In this document: positions 26,944-38,865 of the stretch, in pieces
Numbering within the stretch: the stretch's first letter is position 1
Layout: every line of letters starts with the position of its first letter
Origin: Lautropia mirabilis
Lineage (GTDB): Bacteria > Pseudomonadota > Gammaproteobacteria > Burkholderiales > Burkholderiaceae_E
NCBI RefSeq assembly: GCF_900637555.1
Contig: NZ_LR134378.1
Span: 2,056,001-2,120,000 of the forward strand
DNA length: 64,000 nucleotides
Direction: 5' to 3'
Translations under genes and position numbers: made by a program
Notes under the pieces: model-generated
The model's input: the letters and a program-made list of their open reading frames with translations, nothing else
The model's database searches: none
Told to the model about the DNA's origin: nothing

Positions 26944-28959
26944 TCACAGATCGCTGTAGTCCACCACCATGTACTTGGCGGGGAGGTTCTTCTTGGCATC
27001 TCCCTCGTCGCCCATCAGCAGCAGCCGGTGCTGACCGTTGATCACCACCGAATCGATGGCCTCCACATTGCTGAGATAGCGCAGGTTGGGCAGGGGGATG
27101 GCCTTGGGCGCATCGTTCGGGTTGCCGCTCCAGGTCCACAGCTGCGAGAACTTCGTGCCATCGTCGTCCTTGACCTCGTTGGCCAGGATGAAGCTCTTGA
27201 GCACCGGGTCATAGTTCATCGAACGGATGCCGCCCCCCTTGATGTCCAGGAAGGCGACCGACACGAAGTGCGGCGGAACGCGCTTCTCGAACATGTCCTT
27301 CGGGTTGTCGATGGAGACGACCAGCGCCAGTTCGTTGAACTCCGGATCCCGGAAACCCAGCATCAGCCGGTTCTTGCGCGGGTCGAAGGCCAGGCCCTCG
27401 ATGTTGGTGTTGCGGAAATCCAGTTCCGTGCCGGTCTTCGCCTTGATCAGCTCCTTCAGCTCAGACGAGTTCTTCAGATCATCGATCAGCCCGCTGTACG
27501 ACTCCAGCTGCTGGATGTCGCTGCCCTGGATCCGGAAGCGCAGGAAGTGCTCGCGGTCCGGGCGGCGCTGGCCGTTGCGATTGGGTGAATGCGAGGTGAT
27601 GGCGTAGATGTAGCCCTCCGGGTCGCGGGTCAGCGCTTCCAGGTCGTTCAGCTTGCGACGGAAGTCGCGGATGATGCGCGTATCCAGCGCCTCGTCCTCC
27701 CGCAGCGAGCCATCCGGCTCGATGGTGAGGATACTGGCCGCGCGCGTGGGCTCGTCCTCCACCACCAGGATGCGCCCATCGGGCAGCTGCTGCACCGCCG
27801 AGGGTTCGTACAGGCTCTTGAAGACGTTGATGCCCAGCGTCTGCAGATGGGCAGCCTGCTTCTGCGCCTGCATGGCCGGAATCACGCTCGGCAGCGTCTT
27901 CACGACCGTGAAGGCGATGACGGAGGCCAGAAGGCCCCAGCGGAACACCACATACGACATGTGCAGGAACTTGAACTGCTTGTCGGCCATCAGTCCCAGC
28001 CAGTAGAGCTCCTCGCTCATCCGGTAATAGATCTGCTCCCGGTCGTTCATGATGTCCTGCATCATCTGCCAGTAGCGATCTTTCGGGATCTTGGCGCGAT
28101 CCTCGTAGATCAGGATGTTGGGGGAGTCGCCAAAGAAATGGACGGTGGGGTTGTGTGACACCCGGGCCTTGAAGTCGCGCAGCCGGGCCTTGCGCCGGAA
28201 CACGTCCTTCAGCCAGCGCCAGGTCGCCTGCAGCCGGCCCACCCGCTCGGGCGAGGCCGACAGCAGCGCGCAGACGATCGATGCAGCCGCTGTCAGCATG
28301 AAGATGCCCGCGGGCACCAGGAACTCGGGCGACGACGAGAAGATGAAGGCCCCCGACACCATCAGCGCCGACACGATGAAGCCGTTGAGCGAGATCATGA
28401 TGTTGGCCTTGGTGGCCGCCAGCGCCAGCAGCTCCATCTCGGTCCGGAAAGCGTTGCGGAACATTGTCTCCACGCCCTTGGCGGTGCCCATCGGGGCAGG
28501 GGGCGCGGCGACGCCGGCTTCCCGGGCCCACTCCTCCTTCAGGGCCTTAAGCTTGGCGGCTTTCCTGGCTGCCTTCTTTGCCTTCTTGGCTTCCCGATCG
28601 GACAAGGCGACCGCTTCGGTTGTTTCTGTTGTCTCTGTTGTCTCTGTCATGGCGCCATTGGCGCTGCCCGGGTCGAGCTCGCCCGTGACAGGCGCCCTGT
28701 CGTGCGCTTCCGTCTCCGCCGGAAAGGCGTTGATGCCGCGCGTCGTGTAGGGGGGCAGGGTGTCGGTACCGGAAGCGCTGCAGCGGGTTGGCTGAAAATC
28801 CGCTTCTTCCTCACCCCGGCCTGCGTCCGCGTCGGCCGGCGCCAAGAGACTCTCGGCGCGCCTGCGGTCGCGTTTCGGGGAGGCCTCCTGGTCGCGGAAG
28901 CCCATGGATTCGGTCACCCATGTCCGAAGGGTGAACCTGTCGCTCTTCTTCTTCGCCAT
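26944..28959 (-). CDS. Membrane protein: Pycsar-effector-like transmembrane domain fused to a DUF3616 propeller
   Basis: A 671-residue protein in four parts. Residues 1-155 are disordered, with a TETTETTETTE run and a Lys/Ala-rich helix (KKAKKAARKAAK). Residues about 165-355 match the DUF5706/Pycsar effector transmembrane layout: an amphipathic helix, TKANIMISLNGFIVSALMV (TM1), TM2 around 215-233, a cytosolic part with NPTVHFFGDSPNILIYED and a helix DREQIYYRMSEELYWLGLM, then TM3 at about 336-354. Residues about 385-671 look like DUF3616: NTNIEGLAFDPRKNRLMLGFRDPEFN, FLDIKGGGIRSMNYDP, and a last blade VINGQHRLLLMGDEG. The C-terminal part is probably periplasmic. No nucleotide cyclase gene is adjacent. 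Start at ATG 28959; a TTG lies 6 codons upstream. Function unknown; domain calls are by eye. Confidence 0.75.
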   Translation of the reverse strand: MAKKKSDRFTLRTWVTESMGFRDQEASPKRDRRRAESLLAPADADAGRGEEEADFQPTRCSASGTDTLPPYTTRGINAFPAETEAHDRAPVTGELDPGSANGAMTETTETTETTEAVALSDREAKKAKKAARKAAKLKALKEEWAREAGVAAPPAPMGTAKGVETMFRNAFRTEMELLALAATKANIMISLNGFIVSALMVSGAFIFSSSPEFLVPAGIFMLTAAASIVCALLSASPERVGRLQATWRWLKDVFRRKARLRDFKARVSHNPTVHFFGDSPNILIYEDRAKIPKDRYWQMMQDIMNDREQIYYRMSEELYWLGLMADKQFKFLHMSYVVFRWGLLASVIAFTVVKTLPSVIPAMQAQKQAAHLQTLGINVFKSLYEPSAVQQLPDGRILVVEDEPTRAASILTIEPDGSLREDEALDTRIIRDFRRKLNDLEALTRDPEGYIYAITSHSPNRNGQRRPDREHFLRFRIQGSDIQQLESYSGLIDDLKNSSELKELIKAKTGTELDFRNTNIEGLAFDPRKNRLMLGFRDPEFNELALVVSIDNPKDMFEKRVPPHFVSVAFLDIKGGGIRSMNYDPVLKSFILANEVKDDDGTKFSQLWTWSGNPNDAPKAIPLPNLRYLSNVEAIDSVVINGQHRLLLMGDEGDAKKNLPAKYMVVDYSDL

Positions 28960-29105
28960 GTCTGTCGGCCTGGGCAAAACGAATGTCGAACGCCACGGAC
29001 CCGCACAGCGTCGGGCCTCTCTGACAGACTAGCGCAATCGGCGCGAATGCACCCCCAAAGATGATGCGGGCTGTACGGGATCCTTCCGGGGCCGCGCAGG
29101 CACGC

Positions 29106-29558
29106 TCAGCGGTTGCCGTTCTTCATCAGCCGCGAACGCTCGCGCTGCCAGTCCTTCTCGCGCTCGGTGGCGCGCTTGTCGAACTGCTTCTTGCCCTTGG
29201 CCAGCCCCAGTGCCAGCTTCACCCGGCCGCGCGTGTAGTGCAGGTCCAGCGGCACCAGCGAATAGCCGGCGCGCTCCACCTTGCCGATCAGGCGGGCGAT
29301 CTCGGCGGCGTGCAACAGGAGCTTGCGGTTGCGGGTAACATCCGGCTTGACGTGGGTGGAGGCGGTGATCAGCGGCGTGATGTGCGCACCGATCAGGAAG
29401 ATCTCCGCGCGCCTTACAATCACATACGCTTCCTGGATCTGCACGCGGCCGGCCCGGATGGCCTTCACCTCCCAGCCTTCCAGCGCCAGCCCGGCCTCGA
29501 TCCGTTCCTCGATGAAATAATTGAACCCGGCTTTCCGGTTTTCTGTAATGGTCGACAT
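29106..29558 (-). CDS. smpB: SsrA-binding protein SmpB
   Basis: A 150-residue OB-fold protein that delivers tmRNA to stalled ribosomes. Family motifs: [48 protein letters not shown]-type repeats around HITPLITAS, and [27 protein letters not shown] followed by the basic tail. Start at ATG 29558 fits the family length. Divergent from ratA with 66 bp between, an arrangement conserved in Proteobacteria. Confidence 0.98.
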   Translation of the reverse strand: MSTITENRKAGFNYFIEERIEAGLALEGWEVKAIRAGRVQIQEAYVIVRRAEIFLIGAHITPLITASTHVKPDVTRNRKLLLHAAEIARLIGKVERAGYSLVPLDLHYTRGRVKLALGLAKGKKQFDKRATEREKDWQRERSRLMKNGNR

Positions 29559-29624
29559 GGTCGATATTGTGCCTGTTGAAAGGATCCCGTCCGAGAGGAT
29601 CCCATCCGTGTTCGGGGGCCAGCC

Positions 29625-30070
29625 ATGCCCGTGATCCGCAAGTCCGCCCTGGTGCCGTATTCGGCGCAGGCCATGTTCGACCTGGTCGAGCGGGTAGAGG
29701 ATTATCCCGGTTTTCTGCCCTGGTGTGGAGGCACGCAGCTGCTGTCGCGCACCGACGAGGGCATGTCGGCCGCCATCACCATCGACTTCCGTGGCATCCG
29801 CCAGACCTTCTCCACCGAGAACGTCCACCAGCGCCCCACCAGCATCCGGCTGCGCCTGAAGGATGGCCCGTTCTCGCGCCTTCAGGGCGGCTGGACCTTC
29901 AAGCCGCTGGCCGAGGATGCCTGTCGCATCGACCTGGAGCTGGACTATGAAGTGGGCAGCGGCCTCATCGCGCGGGTGCTCAATCCCGTTTTCGGCCACA
30001 TCGCCAACACCCTGGTCGATGCCTTCGTGAAGGAGGCCGAGCGCCGCTACGGCCCGGGCTTCGGGGCCTC

Positions 30071-30074
<4 letters not shown>
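29625..30074 (+). CDS. ratA: RatA-type START/COQ10-domain protein
   Basis: A 149-residue START-like domain protein. The pattern [34 protein letters not shown] and the C-terminal [21 protein letters not shown] are the family marks. In E. coli RatA was described as a ribosome-association toxin; related proteins (Coq10) bind ubiquinone, and the true role is debated. It overlaps the next gene by 4 bp (ATGA). Confidence 0.93.
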
Positions 30075-32223
<2,149 letters not shown>

Positions 32224-32239
32224 TCGTTGCCGCCCCACA

Positions 32240-32273
32240 CAGGCTGCCGCCTGGTCGGCAGCCTGTTTCGTTT
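32240..32273 (+). terminator. Terminator or attenuator between guaB and guaA
   Basis: CAGGCTGCCG-cctggt-CGGCAGCCTG stem-loop (32240-32265), followed by TTTCGTTT. A good intrinsic terminator 17 bp after the guaB stop. Since guaA lies only about 50 bp further, part of the transcripts probably read through. Confidence 0.75.
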
Positions 32274-32320
32274 CCGGACACGCCCGGCCCGGGCGGGTCA
32301 CAACCCCTCTGTCACGCGCC

Positions 32321-33937
<1,617 letters not shown>

Positions 33938-33965
33938 GGGGGCTATTGGCGGCGGCTGAAGTTAA

Positions 33966-33993
33966 TTGATTCCACGCAAGAACCCTGTATGCT
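33966..33993 (+). promoter_or_regulatory. Promoter of the fic gene
   Basis: TTGATT (33966-33971), 16 bp, TATGCT (33988-33993), about 35 bp before the ATG. Two similar words, CGCAAGAA and TTGCAAGAA, flank the -10 box and may be a regulator half-site pair. Confidence 0.5.
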
Positions 33994-34027
33994 AATCGTT
34001 TCATTGCAAGAATGATCGATTCCGCGC

Positions 34028-35620
34028 ATGTCTGGCCATCTCTCCACGCTCACGACTGCCCCGCCTTCAGATCCTCTCGGCGGCGCCTGGCTGGCTCAGG
34101 CCTTCCAGCTGCCGTGGCCCGAAGACCTGCCCGTCGTCAGCCGGATGGGGGGGCGTCGTGCCACGCAGGTGACGGCCAACGGTTGGCTGGAAACCTGGCC
34201 GGAGGCGGCTCGCCCATCCGCGGATGTGGTCTCGCATCTGCTGTTTCACCTGCGGCACGAGGTGCCGCACCTGGGGTTGCTTGCACGTCTGTTCGAGCAA
34301 ATCGGACCGGACGTCATCCAGACCTGGGTGGATACCGAGCCCACCGGGCAGTACGCGCGTCGAGCCGCCTTCCTGTATGAGTGGCTGACCGGCCAGACGC
34401 TGCGCGTGCCCGTGGGCCTTGCAGGTAATTATGTGGACGCCCTTGATGGGACGCGACGGGTGGTGGCATCCACCGGCCGTGGGCAGCGGGTGCCCCGCTG
34501 GCGGGTTGTCGACAATCTGCCGGGAACCCGCCATTTCTGCCCTCTGGTGGTCAAGACGGAGGCACTCAGGTCTGCGGAGTCTCTTGATGTGCATCGGCTG
34601 CTGGACGGGCTCATGGCGGAGTTCGGTCCTGATCTGCTGATGCGTTCGGCGGTGTGGTTGACGCTGCGCGAAAGCCGGGCCAGTTTCAGCATCGAGGGCG
34701 AGGGCAATCAGGTGAGCCGTGTGCAGCGCTTTGCCGATGTAATGGCTCGCCGGCTGGGGCAGGGGACAGTGCCTCTGTCGGCTGATGTGCTGGCAGAGTT
34801 GCAGCAGGATATCCTGGGCAGGCGCACGTCCCTGGGGCAGTTTGGACTTCGGCAGTCGCCCGTGTTCGTGGGTGAAACGGTGCGCTATCAGGACATCGTC
34901 CATTACGTGGCGCCGCCCGCTGCAGACGTGGCGGCCATGCTCGAAGGGGTGCGGGTCTTTCTGGATCGGACGCAGGGTCAGCCTGCCGTGATGCGCAGCG
35001 CGGTGGTCGCTTTCGGATTCGTCTACATCCACCCGTTGGCCGATGGCAATGGGCGGGTTCACCGCTTTCTCATCAACGATATCCTGCGGCGCGATGGCGT
35101 GGTGCCGGACACGATGATCCTGCCGGTTTCCAGCCTGATCGCCGATGATGCCCAGGTACGTCGACGCTACGATCAGGTGCTGGACGGCGTGTCTCGGCCG
35201 TTGATGTCATTGGTGCGCGAGCATGTCGATTTCGCTCGCAAGCCCATCGTGTATCCCGATGGTGTCAGTTCCAATTTCTGCTTTTCAGGGGATGCGCTGG
35301 CGCGCCCACTGTGGCGATACCCTGATCTGGGGCCGCATGTCTGCTTTCTGGCGGATGTTCTTGGAAAGACGCTGGCCACGAAGATGCGGGAGGAATCCCG
35401 CTATCTTCAGCTGCATGCCCGGGCACGTGCCGCGTTGAAGGAAGTTGTGGAGATGCCGGATGCCCAGGCGGATCGGGTGATCCGTTCGCTGCAGCAGAAC
35501 GAGGGCGCCCTCAGCAATGTGCTGGCAGGCGAGATTCCGATACTGGCTGAACCCGGTGTATGGGCCGAAGTGGTCGAGGCCGTGTCTGCGGCATGGCAGG
35601 GGGACGCTGATCCGTCCTGA
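34028..35620 (+). CDS. Fic-domain protein adenylyltransferase (class II, N-terminal inhibitory helix)
   Basis: A 530-residue Fic protein that would transfer AMP from ATP to a hydroxyl side chain of a target protein. The catalytic motif HPLADGNGR begins at H335 (HPFx[D/E]GNGR family). The inhibitory motif S-x-x-x-E is present before the core: S219/S221 and E223 in ASFSIEGEGNQ, the class II arrangement in which a Glu blocks the ATP site. A segment of about 180 residues precedes the core and a C-terminal helical or winged-helix-like region follows (about 430-530). Lower GC than guaA and its own promoter suggest acquisition. The target is unknown and no separate antitoxin gene is adjacent. Confidence 0.88.
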   Translation: MSGHLSTLTTAPPSDPLGGAWLAQAFQLPWPEDLPVVSRMGGRRATQVTANGWLETWPEAARPSADVVSHLLFHLRHEVPHLGLLARLFEQIGPDVIQTWVDTEPTGQYARRAAFLYEWLTGQTLRVPVGLAGNYVDALDGTRRVVASTGRGQRVPRWRVVDNLPGTRHFCPLVVKTEALRSAESLDVHRLLDGLMAEFGPDLLMRSAVWLTLRESRASFSIEGEGNQVSRVQRFADVMARRLGQGTVPLSADVLAELQQDILGRRTSLGQFGLRQSPVFVGETVRYQDIVHYVAPPAADVAAMLEGVRVFLDRTQGQPAVMRSAVVAFGFVYIHPLADGNGRVHRFLINDILRRDGVVPDTMILPVSSLIADDAQVRRRYDQVLDGVSRPLMSLVREHVDFARKPIVYPDGVSSNFCFSGDALARPLWRYPDLGPHVCFLADVLGKTLATKMREESRYLQLHARARAALKEVVEMPDAQADRVIRSLQQNEGALSNVLAGEIPILAEPGVWAEVVEAVSAAWQGDADPS

Positions 35621-35693
35621 TACCCCCCTTCGCATCCCGATACCCCAATCTCGCCGTTAGCGTTCACAAGGGGTTCCCCCGCACTGACCAGGC

Positions 35694-36989
35694 TCAACCC
35701 ACCCGCCGCCGCCACACCCCCACCACCAACCCGATCAGCAGCACGCTGGCCCCCCCGCCCAGCAGGTTGCTGCCAGCCCAGCCGGGCCAGCTCATTAGCG
35801 GGGCGGGCAGGAAGGCGCCCAGGGTGGCCATCACGGCAATGCACAGGTCGTTGATCCCCTGGACCTCGACGGTCGGGTCAGGGCGGTGGGCTGCCGGGGC
35901 TGCGTCCTGGGTGGCTGATGGTGAATCCGCTGCCGAGGCAGCGGCCGACGGCTGTGCCCGCAGCTGATCCAGCCGCTCGTTCAGCATGGCGCTGCCGCCG
36001 ATGTAGGTGAAGTTCCAGCCCAGGCCCAGCAGGATCAGCGAGGTGCTGAGCAGGGCGTAGCCGTCGTTGCCCATGTTGAACGCTGCGCTGATGCCGATGA
36101 GGATGAAGCCGGCCACGATGACGGCGTGGGTACCCACGCGCTGGATGATGGAGCCCGTGACGAACGAGGGCAGGAACATGGCCAGCACGTGCCACTGGAT
36201 GGCGCGGTTCACGTCCGAAAAGGCCATGCACAGCTGGGTCATGTTCATGGAGGACTGGATCATCAGCAGGTTCATCAGTCCGTAGCCGACGGCGGCCGAG
36301 AGCATGGCGGCCACCAGCGGCCGGTCGTGCAGCACCAGTTGCCAGGCGTTGGCGGCGACAGGGTGAGGTACGGCAGCATGGGGCTGGGCACCAGAAGGGA
36401 CAGGCTGGCGGGTGTCATCGTCCCGGTTGCGTATGGGCAGGATGGTGAGCGCATGCAGCACGGCCAGCCCGGCAAAGGCGGCGTAGCAGAGGGCAAAGTC
36501 CTGGATGCCTGCCCATTCCCTCAGGCTGTTGACCAGGCTGGGGCCGGTGAAGGCGGCCACCACGCCACCGGCGATGACCAGGGACATGGCGCGGGGCTTC
36601 AGCGAGGTGGACAGGCCGTCCGTGGCGGCAAAGCGCGAGAAGTTGGCCACGGCGATGTACAGCCCCAGCAGCGCATGGGAGACGATCAACAGCCCGAACG
36701 AGCGGTCCTGCACGGCCAGGTAGCCGGTGATGCCGGCCAGAGCCAGTGGCAGCGTGGCCGCCAGGAATATGCGCTTGCGGCCGTGGCGGCGCATCAGTCG
36801 CGCCACCGGCAGTGTGGCCAGCATCACCACCAGGAACTGGCCCCCATAGGGCAGGGTGGCCATCCATGGTCGCGGGGCCACCACGGCGCCCACCAGGGCG
36901 GCAATGGTGACAGCCATCACGGCCGTGGTCAGGTTGACGGACTGGGCGATGAAGTACAGCCACGTGCGGGCGGGCAGGCGAGCGGACAT
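35694..36989 (-). CDS. Major facilitator superfamily transporter
   Basis: A 431-residue carrier with about 12 hydrophobic segments in two halves and the MFS loop signature between TM2 and TM3 (ARLMRRHGRKRIFLAATLPLALAG). The loop after TM10 carries a Ser/Ala/Pro-rich stretch (residues about 345-375) similar to insertions in other proteins of this window. Substrate is unknown; drug or metabolite efflux is plausible. It is divergent from a MocR-type regulator 378 bp away, whose operator repeats lie between them. Confidence 0.85.
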   Translation of the reverse strand: MSARLPARTWLYFIAQSVNLTTAVMAVTIAALVGAVVAPRPWMATLPYGGQFLVVMLATLPVARLMRRHGRKRIFLAATLPLALAGITGYLAVQDRSFGLLIVSHALLGLYIAVANFSRFAATDGLSTSLKPRAMSLVIAGGVVAAFTGPSLVNSLREWAGIQDFALCYAAFAGLAVLHALTILPIRNRDDDTRQPVPSGAQPHAAVPHPVAANAWQLVLHDRPLVAAMLSAAVGYGLMNLLMIQSSMNMTQLCMAFSDVNRAIQWHVLAMFLPSFVTGSIIQRVGTHAVIVAGFILIGISAAFNMGNDGYALLSTSLILLGLGWNFTYIGGSAMLNERLDQLRAQPSAAASAADSPSATQDAAPAAHRPDPTVEVQGINDLCIAVMATLGAFLPAPLMSWPGWAGSNLLGGGASVLLIGLVVGVWRRRVG

Positions 36990-37135
36990 GAGGGTGTGGG
37001 TTGAAAGCGTCTTGATGGGACGTGCGGTCGATGACGGGCTGACAGTGGAAGCGGGCTGACCGCGAAACCGCGCCGATCAGGTCTGGCGTCCCTGATGGAT
37101 GGGGATGCTACTGGCTGCTCTCTGCGATTTCGTCA

Positions 37136-37209
37136 GACAGTCGTCATCTGTTTGCCAAACAGTTGCAGTAAAGTGCCCCGACAGTCGCGGACAGCCGCGG
37201 ACAGTCGTG
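37136..37209 (+). promoter_or_regulatory. Regulator-binding repeats in the MFS/MocR intergenic region
   Basis: Four copies of a 10-bp word: GACAGTCGTC (37136-37145), GACAGTCGCG (37180), GACAGCCGCG (37190) and GACAGTCGTG (37200). The last three are in tandem at exactly one helical turn. Between copies one and two is a perfect palindrome CTGTTTG-C-CAAACAG (37148-37162), followed by TAAAGT at 37169-37174 as a possible -10. MocR regulators such as GabR bind direct repeats, so autoregulation and control of the MFS gene are plausible. Confidence 0.6.
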
Positions 37210-37367
37210 CCGCGTCTGCGGGTACCGACGCCGGTACAGGCACGGATGCCGGGCTTTCCCGCCTGAACAGGCATGGTCATGAGCAGCATCTTCTGCCGGG
37301 TTCCGAACGCGGCAAGTGTCTGAGCCCGGTGGCAGAATCAGCGCTTTCTTGCGCGAAGGAGCAGGCC

Positions 37368-38747
37368 ATGGCATTTGTCGATCAGATCCGCCAGCGTCTG
37401 GCCGATGGCCAGTGGGCCAGCGGCGAGCGGCTGCCGTCACTGCGGCAGATGGCGCAGCGCGAGCAGGTCAGCCTGCACGCTGTGGCCAGCGCCTACGCGC
37501 AGCTGGTCAGCGAGGGGCTGCTGGACGTGCAGCATGGGCGCGGGTACTACGTGTCCCCTCCGGTGAAAGGCCTGCCTGCTACACCGCCGGACATGTCCTC
37601 CGCATCGCAGGACACCGCGCCAGCCGGGCAGACGGCCCTGTTCCGGTTGCTGCAGGCGGGGCCGGAATATCTGAAGCTGGGCTGTGGCTGGCTGCCGTCG
37701 GAATGGCGGGACACCGAGGCACTGGCGGCAGGCGTGCGCAAGACGGCGCGGATGGGGCAGCGGACGCTGACGGATTATGGGGACATCCAGGGCCATGTGT
37801 CGCTGCGCCATCAGCTGGCGGTACATCTGCGTCGCACCACGCGCATCGACGTGCCGCCCGGGCAGCTGCTGACGACGGTGGGGGCTACCCAGGCGCTGGA
37901 CCTGATCATCCGGTTGCTGGTGCGGCCCGGCGACCGGGTGCTGCTGGACGAGCCCTGCAACGGTTCCCTGGTGCACCTGGTGAGGCTGGCCGGGGGCACG
38001 CCTGTGGGGGTGCGGCGCAACGCCGACGGGCCGGACCTGCAGGCGCTGGATGAGGCGCTGAAGGATGGGCAGCCCTGCCGGCTCTTCATCTGCAACAGCA
38101 CCTTTCACAATCCCACCGGAGGCACGCTGTCGGCACGCACGGCTTTCGGGGTGATGAAGCGGGCGGCCGAGCACGGCTTTCTGGTGGTGGAGGACGATGT
38201 CTATGGGGACTTCCATCCCGAGCGTCGCCAGACGCTGGTGGAGCTGTCGGGGCTGGAGCACGGCATCTACATCGGCAGCTTCTCCAAGTCACTGTCGGCG
38301 TCGCTGCGCATCGGCCATGTCGTGGCCAGCCCGGAGATCATCGGCCGGCTGACCGAGCTGAAGCTGATGACCACGGTGGCGGTACCAGGCTTCTGTGAAC
38401 GCTTCGTCAACACCATCCTGGTGGACGGATCCTACGCACGGCACATGCGGGAGCTGCAGCGCCGCATGCTGAAGCACCAGAAACAGGCCCAGCGACGGCT
38501 GGCTGCGCTGGGCTGGCAGTGCGCCACGCAGCCTGACGGGGGCATGTTCCTGTGGATCCGCCATCCGCAGCTGGAGGACCTGTCGGCCTTCATCACGGCA
38601 CTGGCCCGCCATGGGATCCTGCTGCTGCCGGGCTCGGCCTTTGCCGTGTCGCAGGATTTCCGGGCCTGGACACGGATCAACGTCACGCACCTGACAGATG
38701 AGGCGGTGTCGCGGATGGCGGCCTGCATGCGTGAAGTGCCGGTCTGA
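37368..38747 (+). CDS. MocR-family regulator (GntR winged helix fused to PLP aminotransferase domain)
   Basis: A 459-residue regulator. Residues 1-72 are a GntR-type winged helix (IRQRLADGQWASGERLPSLRQMAQREQVSLHAVASAYAQL ... GRGYYVSPP). Residues about 95-459 are a class I aminotransferase fold with TVGATQALDLIIRLL, NSTFHNPTGGTLS, VVEDDVYGDFHP and the PLP-lysine motif GSFSKSLSASLRIGHV. Start at ATG 37368 with AAGGAG six bases upstream; the open frame extends much further but lacks family features. Probably controls the divergent MFS gene in response to an amino compound. Confidence 0.93.
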   Translation: MAFVDQIRQRLADGQWASGERLPSLRQMAQREQVSLHAVASAYAQLVSEGLLDVQHGRGYYVSPPVKGLPATPPDMSSASQDTAPAGQTALFRLLQAGPEYLKLGCGWLPSEWRDTEALAAGVRKTARMGQRTLTDYGDIQGHVSLRHQLAVHLRRTTRIDVPPGQLLTTVGATQALDLIIRLLVRPGDRVLLDEPCNGSLVHLVRLAGGTPVGVRRNADGPDLQALDEALKDGQPCRLFICNSTFHNPTGGTLSARTAFGVMKRAAEHGFLVVEDDVYGDFHPERRQTLVELSGLEHGIYIGSFSKSLSASLRIGHVVASPEIIGRLTELKLMTTVAVPGFCERFVNTILVDGSYARHMRELQRRMLKHQKQAQRRLAALGWQCATQPDGGMFLWIRHPQLEDLSAFITALARHGILLLPGSAFAVSQDFRAWTRINVTHLTDEAVSRMAACMREVPV

Positions 38748-38782
38748 GGACGTACAAACCTGCCCTCAGTCATGGTATTGAA

Positions 38783-38812
38783 TTGGATTCCCATTCGCTC
38801 ACGTTCTATCAT
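38783..38812 (+). promoter_or_regulatory. Promoter of the first beta-propeller lipoprotein gene
   Basis: TTGGAT (38783-38788), 18 bp, TATCAT (38807-38812), 53 bp before the ATG. Reasonable sigma-70 match. Confidence 0.45.
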
Positions 38813-38865
38813 TCGAGAATTCGTCGCTGTCCCCCTTTCCCTGTCTTTCACCAGAGGGTTCTTTC

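Noticed and set aside
26944-29105. A complete Pycsar defence operon
   Set aside because: Only the effector-like transmembrane module is seen. Neighbours are rcnB-like and smpB; no nucleotide cyclase gene is present in the window.
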